DNA of 64,000 nt from JAVBWO01 sp036677375 (GTDB taxonomy: Bacteria > Bacillota > Dehalobacteriia > UBA4068 > UBA4997). The stretch covers positions 372,001-436,000 of the forward strand of contig JAVBWO010000012.1 in the NCBI GenBank assembly GCA_036677375.1, written 5' to 3'. The notes below the pieces were generated by a model. The model was not told the DNA's origin. It did not search any database and saw only the letters and a program-made list of their open reading frames with translations. Below are positions 16,791 to 24,746 of this stretch, piece after piece; the first letter of the stretch is position 1; every line of letters begins with the position of its first letter. The translations under genes were made by a program, and so were the position numbers.

Positions 16791-18326
16791 TTATTTGGCA
16801 AAGTCCGAAACCCTGGTTTCGCGAATAACCACGACTTTGATCTGCCCCGGATATTCCAGCTCTGTTTCAATGCGTTTTGCAATATCGTGTACCAGACGTT
16901 CCGCAATCACGTCGGTTACTTTATCCGGTTTTACCATGACCCGGATCTCACGGCCGGCCTGAATGGCAAAGGATTTATCCACACCTTCAAAAGAATCGGC
17001 AATCTGTTCCAGATTTTCCAGCCGTTTGATATAAGATTCCAGATTTTCCCGCCGGGCACCGGGACGCGCAGCCGAAATAGCGTCTGCCGCCTGTACCAGA
17101 CAAGCTTCCAAAGTAATGGTCTCTTCGTCGCCGTGGTGCGCCGCAATGGCATTGACCACTTCTGCGTTTTCGCCGTATTTCTTGGCTTGGTCGGCGCCAA
17201 TGGTAACATGGGGACCTTCCACTTCATGGTCAATGGCTTTGCCGATATCATGGAGAAGACCGGCGCGTTTTGCCAAAGTCACATCCGCACCCAGTTCGGC
17301 AGCCATAATCCCTGCCAAATGAGAAACTTCGATAGAGTGCTTCAACACATTCTGTCCATAGCTGGTACGGAAATGCAGCCGTCCCAAAAGCTTCATCAAT
17401 TCGGGATGGATTCCGTGGATACCGGTATCGAAAATAGCCTGTTCGCCGGCGTCCCGTATGCGCTGATCCACTTCTTTTTTTGATTTTTCCACCATTTCTT
17501 CAATACGAGCCGGGTGAATGCGGCCGTCTAAGATCAGTTTTTCCAGAGCGACCCTGGCAACTTCTCTTCTTACGGGATCAAAGCCCGAAAGGATTACCGC
17601 CTCCGGCGTATCGTCAATGATCAGATCGATGCCGGTCATGGTCTCCAGAGTGCGGATATTTCTACCTTCGCGGCCGATGATACGCCCCTTCATCTCTTCA
17701 TTGGGCAGGGCAACCACTGATACGGTGGTTTCCGCCACATGATCCGCCGCCACCCGCTGAATGGCCATGGTAATGATCTCTCTGGCCTTTTTGTCCGCTT
17801 CCTCATGGGCTTGGGTTTCCAGCTCTTTGATAAGCAAAGCGGTTTCATGCTTGATTTCTTCTTCTACATTTTTCAAAAGCATTTCTTTGGCGTCTAAAGA
17901 ACTGAGGCCGGATATTTTTTCCAGTTCTTCCTTCTTTTGAGCGTTCAATTCTTCTAAGTTCTGCAAGCGCTCATTGACTTCATGATCCTTTTTCGCCAGG
18001 TTTTCTTCCTTCTTCTCCAAAGTATCCAGTTTTTTATCCAGGGTCTCTTCTTTTTGAATGACGCGTCTTTCCAGCCGGGTGATCTCGTTTCTGCGTTCCT
18101 TGTTTTCCCTTTCGGCTTCCGTGTTCATACGGTGGATTTCTTCCCTAGCTTCCACCAAAGCCTCTCTTTTCCGGGATTCCGCTTCTTTTTTCGCATCATT
18201 AATAATGATGTTAGCTGCATCTTTGGCGGCTCCCATACGAGCTTCTTGCATTTTTTTGTAAATGATAAAACCCGCAAACGCTCCAACGATCAAGCCGGCA
18301 ACAGCAGCAATGATATTGTAAAGCAA
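16791..18326 (-). CDS. rny: ribonuclease Y
   Basis: 511 residues, the normal RNase Y length. Residues about 3-22 form the membrane anchor. A long charged coiled coil (about 25-200) is followed by a KH RNA-binding domain (GRIIGREGRNIRTLE) and an HD domain with HSIEVSH and LLHDIGKA. RNase Y is the membrane-bound endonuclease that starts mRNA decay in many Firmicutes. The start is TTG with GGAGG seven bases upstream. A stable six-base-pair hairpin lies 25 bases before the start, and a 210-nt structured RNA or leader lies further upstream. Confidence 0.97.
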   Translation of the reverse strand: MLYNIIAAVAGLIVGAFAGFIIYKKMQEARMGAAKDAANIIINDAKKEAESRKREALVEAREEIHRMNTEAERENKERRNEITRLERRVIQKEETLDKKLDTLEKKEENLAKKDHEVNERLQNLEELNAQKKEELEKISGLSSLDAKEMLLKNVEEEIKHETALLIKELETQAHEEADKKAREIITMAIQRVAADHVAETTVSVVALPNEEMKGRIIGREGRNIRTLETMTGIDLIIDDTPEAVILSGFDPVRREVARVALEKLILDGRIHPARIEEMVEKSKKEVDQRIRDAGEQAIFDTGIHGIHPELMKLLGRLHFRTSYGQNVLKHSIEVSHLAGIMAAELGADVTLAKRAGLLHDIGKAIDHEVEGPHVTIGADQAKKYGENAEVVNAIAAHHGDEETITLEACLVQAADAISAARPGARRENLESYIKRLENLEQIADSFEGVDKSFAIQAGREIRVMVKPDKVTDVIAERLVHDIAKRIETELEYPGQIKVVVIRETRVSDFAK

Positions 18327-18350
18327 TCCTACCCCTCCTTCTATATTTAA

Positions 18351-18365
18351 GGCGCCGAAGGCGCC
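18351..18365 (-). other. stable hairpin in the rny 5' region
   Basis: GGCGCC-TTC-GGCGCC forms a perfect six-base-pair stem 25 bases upstream of the rny TTG. It may protect the message end or affect ribosome access. No T tract follows, so it is not a terminator. Confidence 0.5.
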
Positions 18366-18384
18366 GTAATCCCTTCTAAAATAA

Positions 18385-18411
18385 CAAAAAAGCCGGTTAA
18401 CCCGACTTTTT
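18385..18411 (-). terminator. intrinsic terminator between the structured RNA and rny
   Basis: On the minus strand AAAGTCGG pairs with CCGGCTTT (one G-U) around GTTA, followed by six T residues. It ends either a small RNA or a premature rny leader. Confidence 0.75.
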
Positions 18412-18597
18412 CAGAACACATACGGATAAAAGGATACAAACTTATTATCCTTTCTCTTAATATACAAAATCAACCAGGCATTCGCTATTTATCATTTATC
18501 ACCCAGTCATGCTTTAGGTGCCTGAGGTGCTGTTGCATAATAAAAGTATATATATCAATGTATTCCCCCAAATGGGTTAACTATAAATATTTTTAAT
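18386..18597 (-). ncRNA. candidate ~210-nt structured RNA (6S-like or rny leader)
   Basis: Bounded by a strong promoter (18604-18632) and an intrinsic terminator (18385-18411), with no open frame of note. Nested complementary segments can bring both ends together: 18574-18581 with 18396-18403 (eight base pairs), 18558-18565 with 18414-18421 (eight with one G-U), and 18519-18524 with 18475-18480 (six). A separate hairpin (18429-18436 with 18446-18453) lies on the 3' side. Rod-like closure, length and a 3'-side hairpin recall 6S RNA, but I cannot confirm a family match. The closing helix also competes with the terminator, so an attenuating leader of rny is the main alternative. Confidence 0.45.
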
Positions 18598-18603
18598 ACT
18601 ATC

Positions 18604-18632
18604 ATTTTACTATTATTTCCACTCACTGTCAA
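18604..18632 (-). promoter_or_regulatory. sigma-A promoter downstream of recX
   Basis: Perfect TTGACA (18627-18632), a 17-base spacer and TAAAAT (18604-18609, five of six). Predicted start is near 18597. It drives the structured RNA and possibly rny. Confidence 0.7.
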
Positions 18633-18678
18633 TAGCAAGGGTTTCCGGGATATACCCTTCCAATTAATCTTTTGCCGG

Positions 18679-19218
18679 TTATTCATCTTTAAATGACAAA
18701 GAATGAGATTCCCTAAGATTAGCTTCTTTAAAAATGCTTTCCAGCCGTCGGATTCCTTCCAGGATCACCCATTGGCTGAAGCCCTTATATTGCAGCTTAT
18801 TAATGAGCTTTTGCAAGGCGCGTTCCCGTTTATCCGGCGGTTCTGTCAAAAGCCGGACGCCTTCTTTCTCCAGAATACCGGAAAGCAGGCTTATCTCCAA
18901 TTCCCGCGGGTAATATTGTGCCATGACCTCCTCAATAACCTCTTGCGTCAGGCCTTTTTCACGCAGTTCCCGGATGACGCCGAAGCGTCCCTTGGGCAAA
19001 GCTCCCGTGCGGTAATGAATCCAGGATTCCGCAAAGACCCGGTCATCCAAAAGCCCCATGCCTTCCAGCTTGGCAATGATTTCCTCTCTACTGTTTTCGT
19101 CCACTCCCCGCTTTTTCAAAGCGTCTGCCACCTCCTGGCAGCTTCTGGGCCGGTAACTTATAAAGTGCATGGCATAAGCCAAAGGCTCCATTTTGGCGGA
19201 GCCTTTCTCTCTCACCAT
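18679..19218 (-). CDS. recX: RecX regulatory protein
   Basis: 179 residues, all-helical with three RecX repeats; the conserved RPRSCQEV(A) segment near residue 28 and the GLLDDRVFAESWI motif are recognisable. RecX binds RecA filaments and limits their activity. The gene begins three bases after the recA stop with GGAGG eight bases upstream of ATG 19218, so the two are co-translated. The C-terminal Lys/Glu/Ser tail is short. No unusual features. Confidence 0.93.
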   Translation of the reverse strand: MVREKGSAKMEPLAYAMHFISYRPRSCQEVADALKKRGVDENSREEIIAKLEGMGLLDDRVFAESWIHYRTGALPKGRFGVIRELREKGLTQEVIEEVMAQYYPRELEISLLSGILEKEGVRLLTEPPDKRERALQKLINKLQYKGFSQWVILEGIRRLESIFKEANLRESHSLSFKDE

Positions 19219-19221
19219 CTT

Positions 19222-20265
19222 TTAATCCTCCACCGACTTGCCGTCCACTTCGTCATTGACACCGATGGCAAGAAGGTTTATCTCACTGGACTTGCATCTG
19301 ATCTTTTGCTCCACCTCCGCCGTAATCTGGGGGTTTTGCCGCAGATATTCCTTGGCATTTTCCCGGCCTTGGCCGATTCTTTCCTCATTATAGGAATACC
19401 AGGCGCCGCTTTTATTGATAATTTTCATTTCGGCGGCAATATCCAAGATATTGCCTTCCTTGGAGATGCCTTTGCCAAACATAATATCGAATTCCGCCGT
19501 TTTAAAAGGCGGCGCTACCTTGTTTTTTACCACTTTGACCTTGGTGCGGTTGCCGATGCTGTCGGTACCCTGTTTCAGGGTATCCGCCTTTCGCACATCC
19601 AAGCGGACGGAAGCGTAGAACTTCAAGGCGCGGCCGCCGGGGGTTACCTCGGGATTGCCATAGGTAACGCCGACTTTTTCCCGGATCTGATTAATAAAGA
19701 CGATGGCGCATTTGGATTTCCGGATGGCTCCTGTGAGCTTCCGTAGCGCCTGGGACATCAAGCGGGCTTGCAAACCCACATACGAATCGCCCATTTCCCC
19801 TTCCAGCTCTATTCTGGGCAGCAGGGCCGCCACGGAGTCCACTACAATCAAGTCTACCGCGCCGCTTCTCACCAAAGCTTCCGCAATCTCAAGAGCCTGC
19901 TCCCCGGTATCCGGCTGGGATACCAGAAGCTCATCCAGGTTAACGCCTAAATGTCCGGCATAAACGGGATCAAGAGCATGCTCCGCGTCGATAAAGGCGG
20001 CAATGCCCCCCAATTTCTGGGCTTCCGCCGCAATATGTAAGGCAACAGTGGTTTTACCGGAAGATTCCGGCCCGAAGATCTCCACGATACGCCCGCGGGG
20101 AATACCGCCAACGCCCAAAGCAAGATCCAAGGCCAAAGAGCCGGTGGGAATCACTTCCATCTCCTGTGTCGTAGAAGAGGCACCCAGACACATGATAGCC
20201 CCCTTGCCGAATTGTTTTTCGATCTGCTGTAATGCCGCTTCCAATGCTTGCTTTTTATCCGCCAT
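19222..20265 (-). CDS. recA: recombinase RecA
   Basis: 347 residues. The Walker A GPESSGKT is at 65-72; a Walker B-like segment (LIVVDSVAALLP), the DNA-binding L1/L2 loops and the FINQIREKVGV stretch are intact. RecA performs homologous strand exchange and triggers LexA autocleavage. It lies ten bases after the gamma carbonic anhydrase gene, so it is transcribed from further upstream. I see no LexA box of the Bacillus type (GAAC-N4-GTTC) in the near upstream regions. Full length, no intein. Confidence 0.98.
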   Translation of the reverse strand: MADKKQALEAALQQIEKQFGKGAIMCLGASSTTQEMEVIPTGSLALDLALGVGGIPRGRIVEIFGPESSGKTTVALHIAAEAQKLGGIAAFIDAEHALDPVYAGHLGVNLDELLVSQPDTGEQALEIAEALVRSGAVDLIVVDSVAALLPRIELEGEMGDSYVGLQARLMSQALRKLTGAIRKSKCAIVFINQIREKVGVTYGNPEVTPGGRALKFYASVRLDVRKADTLKQGTDSIGNRTKVKVVKNKVAPPFKTAEFDIMFGKGISKEGNILDIAAEMKIINKSGAWYSYNEERIGQGRENAKEYLRQNPQITAEVEQKIRCKSSEINLLAIGVNDEVDGKSVED

Positions 20266-20275
20266 ATCCTACCTC

Positions 20276-20803
20276 CTACTGCTCTTTTGGCTCTTTACCA
20301 AGAGCCAGATATTCCTGAGCCAGCTTGCAATAGCGTTCCGCTAAAGCAAGATTTCTTTTATAACCTTCTTCATCAACAGTACCCACGATCTTACCGGGCA
20401 CTCCCATCACTAAGGAATGGGGAGGGATATTTTTTCCGGGCGGGATCACCGTACCGGCTGCTACCACCGAACCCTCGCCAATTCTGCAACCGTCCAGCAG
20501 GATGGCCCCCATCCCAATGAGGCAGGCCCTTTCCACCGTACAGGAATGAAGCAATACCTTGTGCCCGATGGTAACATCCTCGTAAATGACCACAGGAATT
20601 GCGGTCATATTATGAACCACAACGCCGTCCTGGATATTGACCCGCGGGCCGATGATAATGGGCGCGATATCTCCCCGCAATACCGCGTGATACCAAATGC
20701 CACAACCTTCGCCGATCTCGACGTCGCCAATCAAATCGGCGTCGGGCGCCACGAAAACACCGGTAGCTAACTGGGGCATAATTCCTCCATAACTTTGTAT
20801 CAT
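20276..20803 (-). CDS. gamma carbonic anhydrase-like hexapeptide-repeat protein
   Basis: 175 residues of left-handed beta-helix repeats with I/V/L at every sixth position. Three histidines (HNMT, and the two of GHKVLLHSC) match the zinc or iron ligands of the gamma carbonic anhydrase/YrdA group. I choose ATG 20803 because MIxxYGG...P...FVAPDADLIGDV matches the family N-terminus; a closer AGGAGG precedes an internal ATG twelve residues earlier than the helix, leaving some doubt. Many family members have no demonstrated carbonic anhydrase activity. It is co-transcribed with recA and recX. Confidence 0.88.
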   Translation of the reverse strand: MIQSYGGIMPQLATGVFVAPDADLIGDVEIGEGCGIWYHAVLRGDIAPIIIGPRVNIQDGVVVHNMTAIPVVIYEDVTIGHKVLLHSCTVERACLIGMGAILLDGCRIGEGSVVAAGTVIPPGKNIPPHSLVMGVPGKIVGTVDEEGYKRNLALAERYCKLAQEYLALGKEPKEQ

Positions 20804-20861
20804 GATGATTCCCACCCATACATTATTTGCTTTTTTTTGCTTTTTTCCTGCTATTTTTCTT

Positions 20862-21833
20862 CTAATATTCCCGCCCGGTCATAAATTCTGCCATGGAACG
20901 CAAAGCCTGAAGCGGCTCCCCCTGAGGCAGGACAGCCGTTTCTTGCAGAGCCTTGTCAACATAGCGTTTGGCCAATGCCCGGCTATAATCAATACCGCCG
21001 CTTTTTTGGATCAGCGCAATGATCTCCGCAAAATGGGCTTCAACAGTTCCGATTCCCCGCAGTAACGGCAGCAAGTCATTTCTTTCAGGGCTTTTCAGGG
21101 CATAAAGCAGCGGCAAAGTAAAATTGCCCTGACGCAAGTCGCTGCCTACCGGTTTGCCAATATTTTCCTCAGATCCCACAAGATCCATAATATCGTCGGT
21201 GATCTGAAAAGCCATGCCCAGATCATAGCCGTACCGCTTTAGAGCGGCGGCTTCTTCTTCCGGCATGCCGGCGGCATAAGCCCCTGTCTCACAGCTGACG
21301 GCTAAAAGCAGCGCCGTTTTGCGCCGGGTACGGTATAGATATTGCCGCAAGCTCTGTTCAGGCTGCCATGCCATGGAGATTTGCTGAAATTCCCCCTGTA
21401 CCATGCGGTCTACGATACGGTTCAAGGCCTCCACCATCCTGGCGTCGCCATAACCGTTCACCAGAGAAAGCGCCTTTGCCACCAGATAATTCCCGGTATG
21501 TATGGCGGTCTTGTTACCGAACACGGCATTGATGGTAGGGTAACCCCGGCGCAGCAAAGCGCCGTCAATGATATCGTCATGAATGAGGCTGCCGGTATGC
21601 ATCAATTCCAAGGCAAGAGCCAAAGGCATCATGCACTCCCCGGAACAGCCGTTCAGGCGGCCGCATAAAAAAGCAAAGGCCGGCCGCAAACGCTTGCCCC
21701 CCGCGGCAAAGAGCATACGGGACGCGGAAAGTACTCCCTCCTCCGCAGTGGTAATGGCAAGAGGCAGCCGTTCTTCCAGCTCCCGCATATCCTGGGCAAT
21801 CTCCTGCCACCATATGGTTTCCTGATGCAGCAC
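20862..21833 (-). CDS. long-chain polyprenyl diphosphate synthase (HepT/IspB-like catalytic subunit)
   Basis: 323 residues of the trans-isoprenyl synthase family. The first aspartate-rich motif is D86-D87-x-x-D90, and the second is D213-D214-x-x-D217. GGKRLRP (45-51) binds the diphosphate. The enzyme elongates farnesyl or geranylgeranyl diphosphate with IPP to a quinone side chain. The start is GTG with AGGAG seven bases upstream. The HepS-like gene immediately upstream suggests a two-component heptaprenyl-type synthase. Chain length cannot be read with certainty. Confidence 0.9.
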   Translation of the reverse strand: MLHQETIWWQEIAQDMRELEERLPLAITTAEEGVLSASRMLFAAGGKRLRPAFAFLCGRLNGCSGECMMPLALALELMHTGSLIHDDIIDGALLRRGYPTINAVFGNKTAIHTGNYLVAKALSLVNGYGDARMVEALNRIVDRMVQGEFQQISMAWQPEQSLRQYLYRTRRKTALLLAVSCETGAYAAGMPEEEAAALKRYGYDLGMAFQITDDIMDLVGSEENIGKPVGSDLRQGNFTLPLLYALKSPERNDLLPLLRGIGTVEAHFAEIIALIQKSGGIDYSRALAKRYVDKALQETAVLPQGEPLQALRSMAEFMTGREY

Positions 21834-22260
21834 ACCAAAACTCCTCTCCGGCCTTGAATTTTTCTCTTTTTAGCTTTGCCCATTTCGCTAACAACTGACG
21901 CCGTCTTGTTCCCCACTGGAAAATTTCTCTATTTTACCTTCCGCCTGTCTTTGTTTCCCCTATCGCAATCGTATATCGTAAAATCGCGCAAATAAATCCG
22001 TCTTTGCAATCTTCGAAATGCCGGCCAGTTCCATTTTCTATGCGGTTCAGCTACTGGCACGGTGTTTGATCAAAGCTGTCTCTCTCCTTCTCCCTGCTCC
22101 GCTTTCTCCTTCGCCAGCCTGCTTATTTTCTTTTTTTAAGGGAATACCCTGCTTTGGCAGGGTATTCTTTTCTTCTCAAAAAAACATCTATATTAAAACC
22201 ACTTATCTCCATAATTAAAAAAACGCATTAGGCTTTCTAACTAGTTCTCTATTAATATCT
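21834..22260. other. 427-base non-coding gap between the two prenyl synthase genes
   Basis: No convincing frame or ribosome site is present. The minus strand is purine-rich near the hepT-like start. A strong hairpin occurs at 22142-22167. The gap is unusually long for genes whose products are expected to form a complex. Confidence 0.5.
22142..22171. terminator. strong hairpin, terminator-like
   Basis: GAATACCCTG (22142-22151) pairs perfectly with CAGGGTATTC (22158-22167) around a six-base loop. The T-rich tail (TTTTCTTC) is on the plus strand; on the minus strand, where the flanking genes lie, the tail is weak. Confidence 0.4.
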
Positions 22261-22989
22261 TTACCCGTCATTGCTCACCAATTCTTTTATATCAAAAGTT
22301 TCACTAACTGGACACACTTCCAAAACCTTTTGATAAAGCTCGTTCATAACATCCCGCAATCGATCGGGCAACTTCTGAACGGCACTTTCGGCTTTGCTTT
22401 TGGTTTCTTCAAGAGCATCCAGCACTTCCTCCTTAATCATACCATGCAGGACGCCAACGGCATAAGCCGCCTCTGCCAAGGCTTCTACTTCACCGGGACT
22501 GCAATCGCCCACGGAAGCTCCCATTTTGGCCGCTAACGCTGCCAGATTGCCGTATTCCTGTTCCACCAAAGCCATTATCTCCCCTGGTGAAAGTCCCGCT
22601 TTTTGGAGCTTAGCCACCCGTGCTTCATTGGCATTCTCGGTAACGGTGGCCAGTATGGACAACCATTGGGAAAATCCCGACGCTAAAAGCAGGCGAAAGG
22701 CTTTGGCAAAGAGATAATCTCCCAGCAAAATCGGGTAGCGGTAGACCGCCGCTTCTCCCTTTTCCGGAACCATATTATGAATCTGCTGGGCATAATACAC
22801 CAGCTGTACCACACCGCCGCAAGAAATCCCGGCAGGGGAGTTCCCTGCCGGTATCAATACCAAAGCCGCCCAAAAGTTCCGATCCAGCCAGCTCATTTTC
22901 GGCATTTGCTGCGCTGATATATGAGACAGATAGGGCGCTAATTCTTTTTCTACGATCTTGTGTACCTGCGGTAAGGCCAGGTGATTCAC
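22261..22989 (-). CDS. HepS-like degenerate polyprenyl synthase subunit
   Basis: 242 residues, all-helical. The YPILLGDYLFAKAF segment resembles the helix after the first Asp motif of trans-prenyl synthases, but the position expected to carry DDxxD reads QIHNMV and no second DDxxD exists. It therefore cannot be catalytic alone. This pattern, the length and the adjacent catalytic HepT-like gene match the small subunit of heterodimeric heptaprenyl diphosphate synthase (HepS, about 250 residues in Bacillus). The start is GTG with GGAG ten bases upstream. The alternative is a decayed paralogue. Family placement is an inference from motif alignment by eye. Confidence 0.65.
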   Translation of the reverse strand: MNHLALPQVHKIVEKELAPYLSHISAQQMPKMSWLDRNFWAALVLIPAGNSPAGISCGGVVQLVYYAQQIHNMVPEKGEAAVYRYPILLGDYLFAKAFRLLLASGFSQWLSILATVTENANEARVAKLQKAGLSPGEIMALVEQEYGNLAALAAKMGASVGDCSPGEVEALAEAAYAVGVLHGMIKEEVLDALEETKSKAESAVQKLPDRLRDVMNELYQKVLEVCPVSETFDIKELVSNDG

Positions 22990-23030
22990 AGGGCGACATC
23001 TCCTCGGAATAGGTTTAAATAAATGTTGGT

Positions 23031-24746
23031 TTATCGGACGCCGGCTTCCCGCAACGTTTGCAGGAGCCAGTCTTTGATCTCATCCTTCGCGATTTCCAAA
23101 ACTTCGCCGGTGGCACGGATCTTTACCTCCACGATGCCTTTGGCCAGGCCTTTGCTGCCAATGGTGACACGCAGAGGATAGCCGATCAAATCGGCGTCGT
23201 TGAATTTGACTCCCGGACGCTCTTTCCTGTCGTCTAGAACCACTTCCACCCGTGCCGCCAGCAATTCCTGATATAAGCTCTCGGCTGCTTCCGTCAAGGC
23301 TTCGTCTTTATCATTGACCGGTACGATCACCACATGGTAAGGCGCTACCGCCATGGGCCAGATAATGCCGTACTCGTCGTTGGATTGCTCGATGACGGCG
23401 GCCATGGTGCGGCCTACGCCAATGCCGTAACAACCCATAATCGCAGGCTTGTCCTCGCCGTTCTCATCAGTGAAATAAGCGTCCAAGGCCTTGCTGTATT
23501 TATCCCGCAGCTTGAAGATCTGCCCGACTTCGATGCCGCGGGCGCCTAAAAGCGTACCGTCGCAATGGGGACAAGGCTCGCCGGGAGCCACTTCCCGCAA
23601 ATCGGCTACTTGGTCGATGCGGTAATCGCCTCTTTGATAATTGACATTGATCAAATGGTTAGAGACCTCGTTGGCGCCGCATTCATGGTTCACCATGAGC
23701 GGCACTTCACTGTCGGCCACGATCTTCATATTGGTGACGCCGATAGGCCCGAGATAGCCCGGGAAAAGGCCTTTGGCACGGAGCGCTTCATCGGAAGCCA
23801 TTTCCAGCTCGTTGCAGCCCAGGGCGTTTTGCAATTTAACTTCACTGATGCGGCGGTCGCCGCGAATCAAGACCATGACAACTTCGCCGTCGGCAGAAAA
23901 GCAGAGGGTCTTCACTACCCGCTCCGACGTTACGCCCAAAAGATTGGCCACATCCTCAATGGTAGTACAATCCGGCGTATAGACTTTCACGATCTCTTTA
24001 AATTCTTCCCCAGCCCCGGTGCCTACGGGAGGCAGGCTGGCGATTTCCACACTGGCCGCATAATTGCATTTGTCACAATAGACAATGGCGCTTTCTCCAG
24101 TATCAGCCAATGCCATGAATTCATGGCTGCCGCTGCCGCCGATGGCGCCGGTATCCGCTTCCACCGGACGGAAATTCAAACCACAGCGGGTGAAGATATT
24201 GGTATAGGCCCGGTGCATCAATTGATAGCTGACCTCAAGACCCGCTTCGTCCCGGTCAAAGGAATACATGTCTTTCATCATGAATTCCCGGCCCCGCATC
24301 AAGCCGAAACGGGGACGGCGTTCATCCCGGAATTTGGTCTGGATCTGATACAGCCTTTGGGGCAATTGTTTGTAAGAACGGATATCATTATGGAAATGAT
24401 AGGTAATGATCTCTTCATGGGTAGGGCCAAGACAGAAATCACGCATATTACGGTCTTTCACACGCCACAGCTCCGCGCCGTATACGTCCCAGCGGCCGGA
24501 TTGCTGCCACAGCTCCGCCGGCTGCATGGCCGGCAACAGCAGTTCCTGTCCGCCTGCGGCGTCCATTTCTTGCCGGATGATCTCCATGATCTTTTTCATG
24601 GTTCGCCAAGCCAAGGGCATATAGGTATAAACGCCGGATGCCACTTTCCTGAGCATACCGGAACGCATCATAAGCTGGTGACTGATGATTTCCGCTTCCG
24701 CAGGAACTTCACGTAAGGTAGGCGCGTACATATTACTTGCTCTCAT
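23031..24746 (-). CDS. proS: prolyl-tRNA synthetase (bacterial type with editing domain)
   Basis: 571 residues. Class II motifs are present: motif 2 around the FRDERRPRFGLMRGREF segment and motif 3 GCYGIGVGRTMAA. A YbaK-like insertion (about 220-400), which hydrolyses Ala-tRNA(Pro), marks the bacterial long form. It charges tRNA-Pro. The ATG overlaps the ispG stop by four bases, so it is the last gene of the dxr-rseP-ispG-proS operon, a standard Firmicutes arrangement. No T-box leader precedes it because there is no intergenic space. Confidence 0.98.
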   Translation of the reverse strand: MRASNMYAPTLREVPAEAEIISHQLMMRSGMLRKVASGVYTYMPLAWRTMKKIMEIIRQEMDAAGGQELLLPAMQPAELWQQSGRWDVYGAELWRVKDRNMRDFCLGPTHEEIITYHFHNDIRSYKQLPQRLYQIQTKFRDERRPRFGLMRGREFMMKDMYSFDRDEAGLEVSYQLMHRAYTNIFTRCGLNFRPVEADTGAIGGSGSHEFMALADTGESAIVYCDKCNYAASVEIASLPPVGTGAGEEFKEIVKVYTPDCTTIEDVANLLGVTSERVVKTLCFSADGEVVMVLIRGDRRISEVKLQNALGCNELEMASDEALRAKGLFPGYLGPIGVTNMKIVADSEVPLMVNHECGANEVSNHLINVNYQRGDYRIDQVADLREVAPGEPCPHCDGTLLGARGIEVGQIFKLRDKYSKALDAYFTDENGEDKPAIMGCYGIGVGRTMAAVIEQSNDEYGIIWPMAVAPYHVVIVPVNDKDEALTEAAESLYQELLAARVEVVLDDRKERPGVKFNDADLIGYPLRVTIGSKGLAKGIVEVKIRATGEVLEIAKDEIKDWLLQTLREAGVR

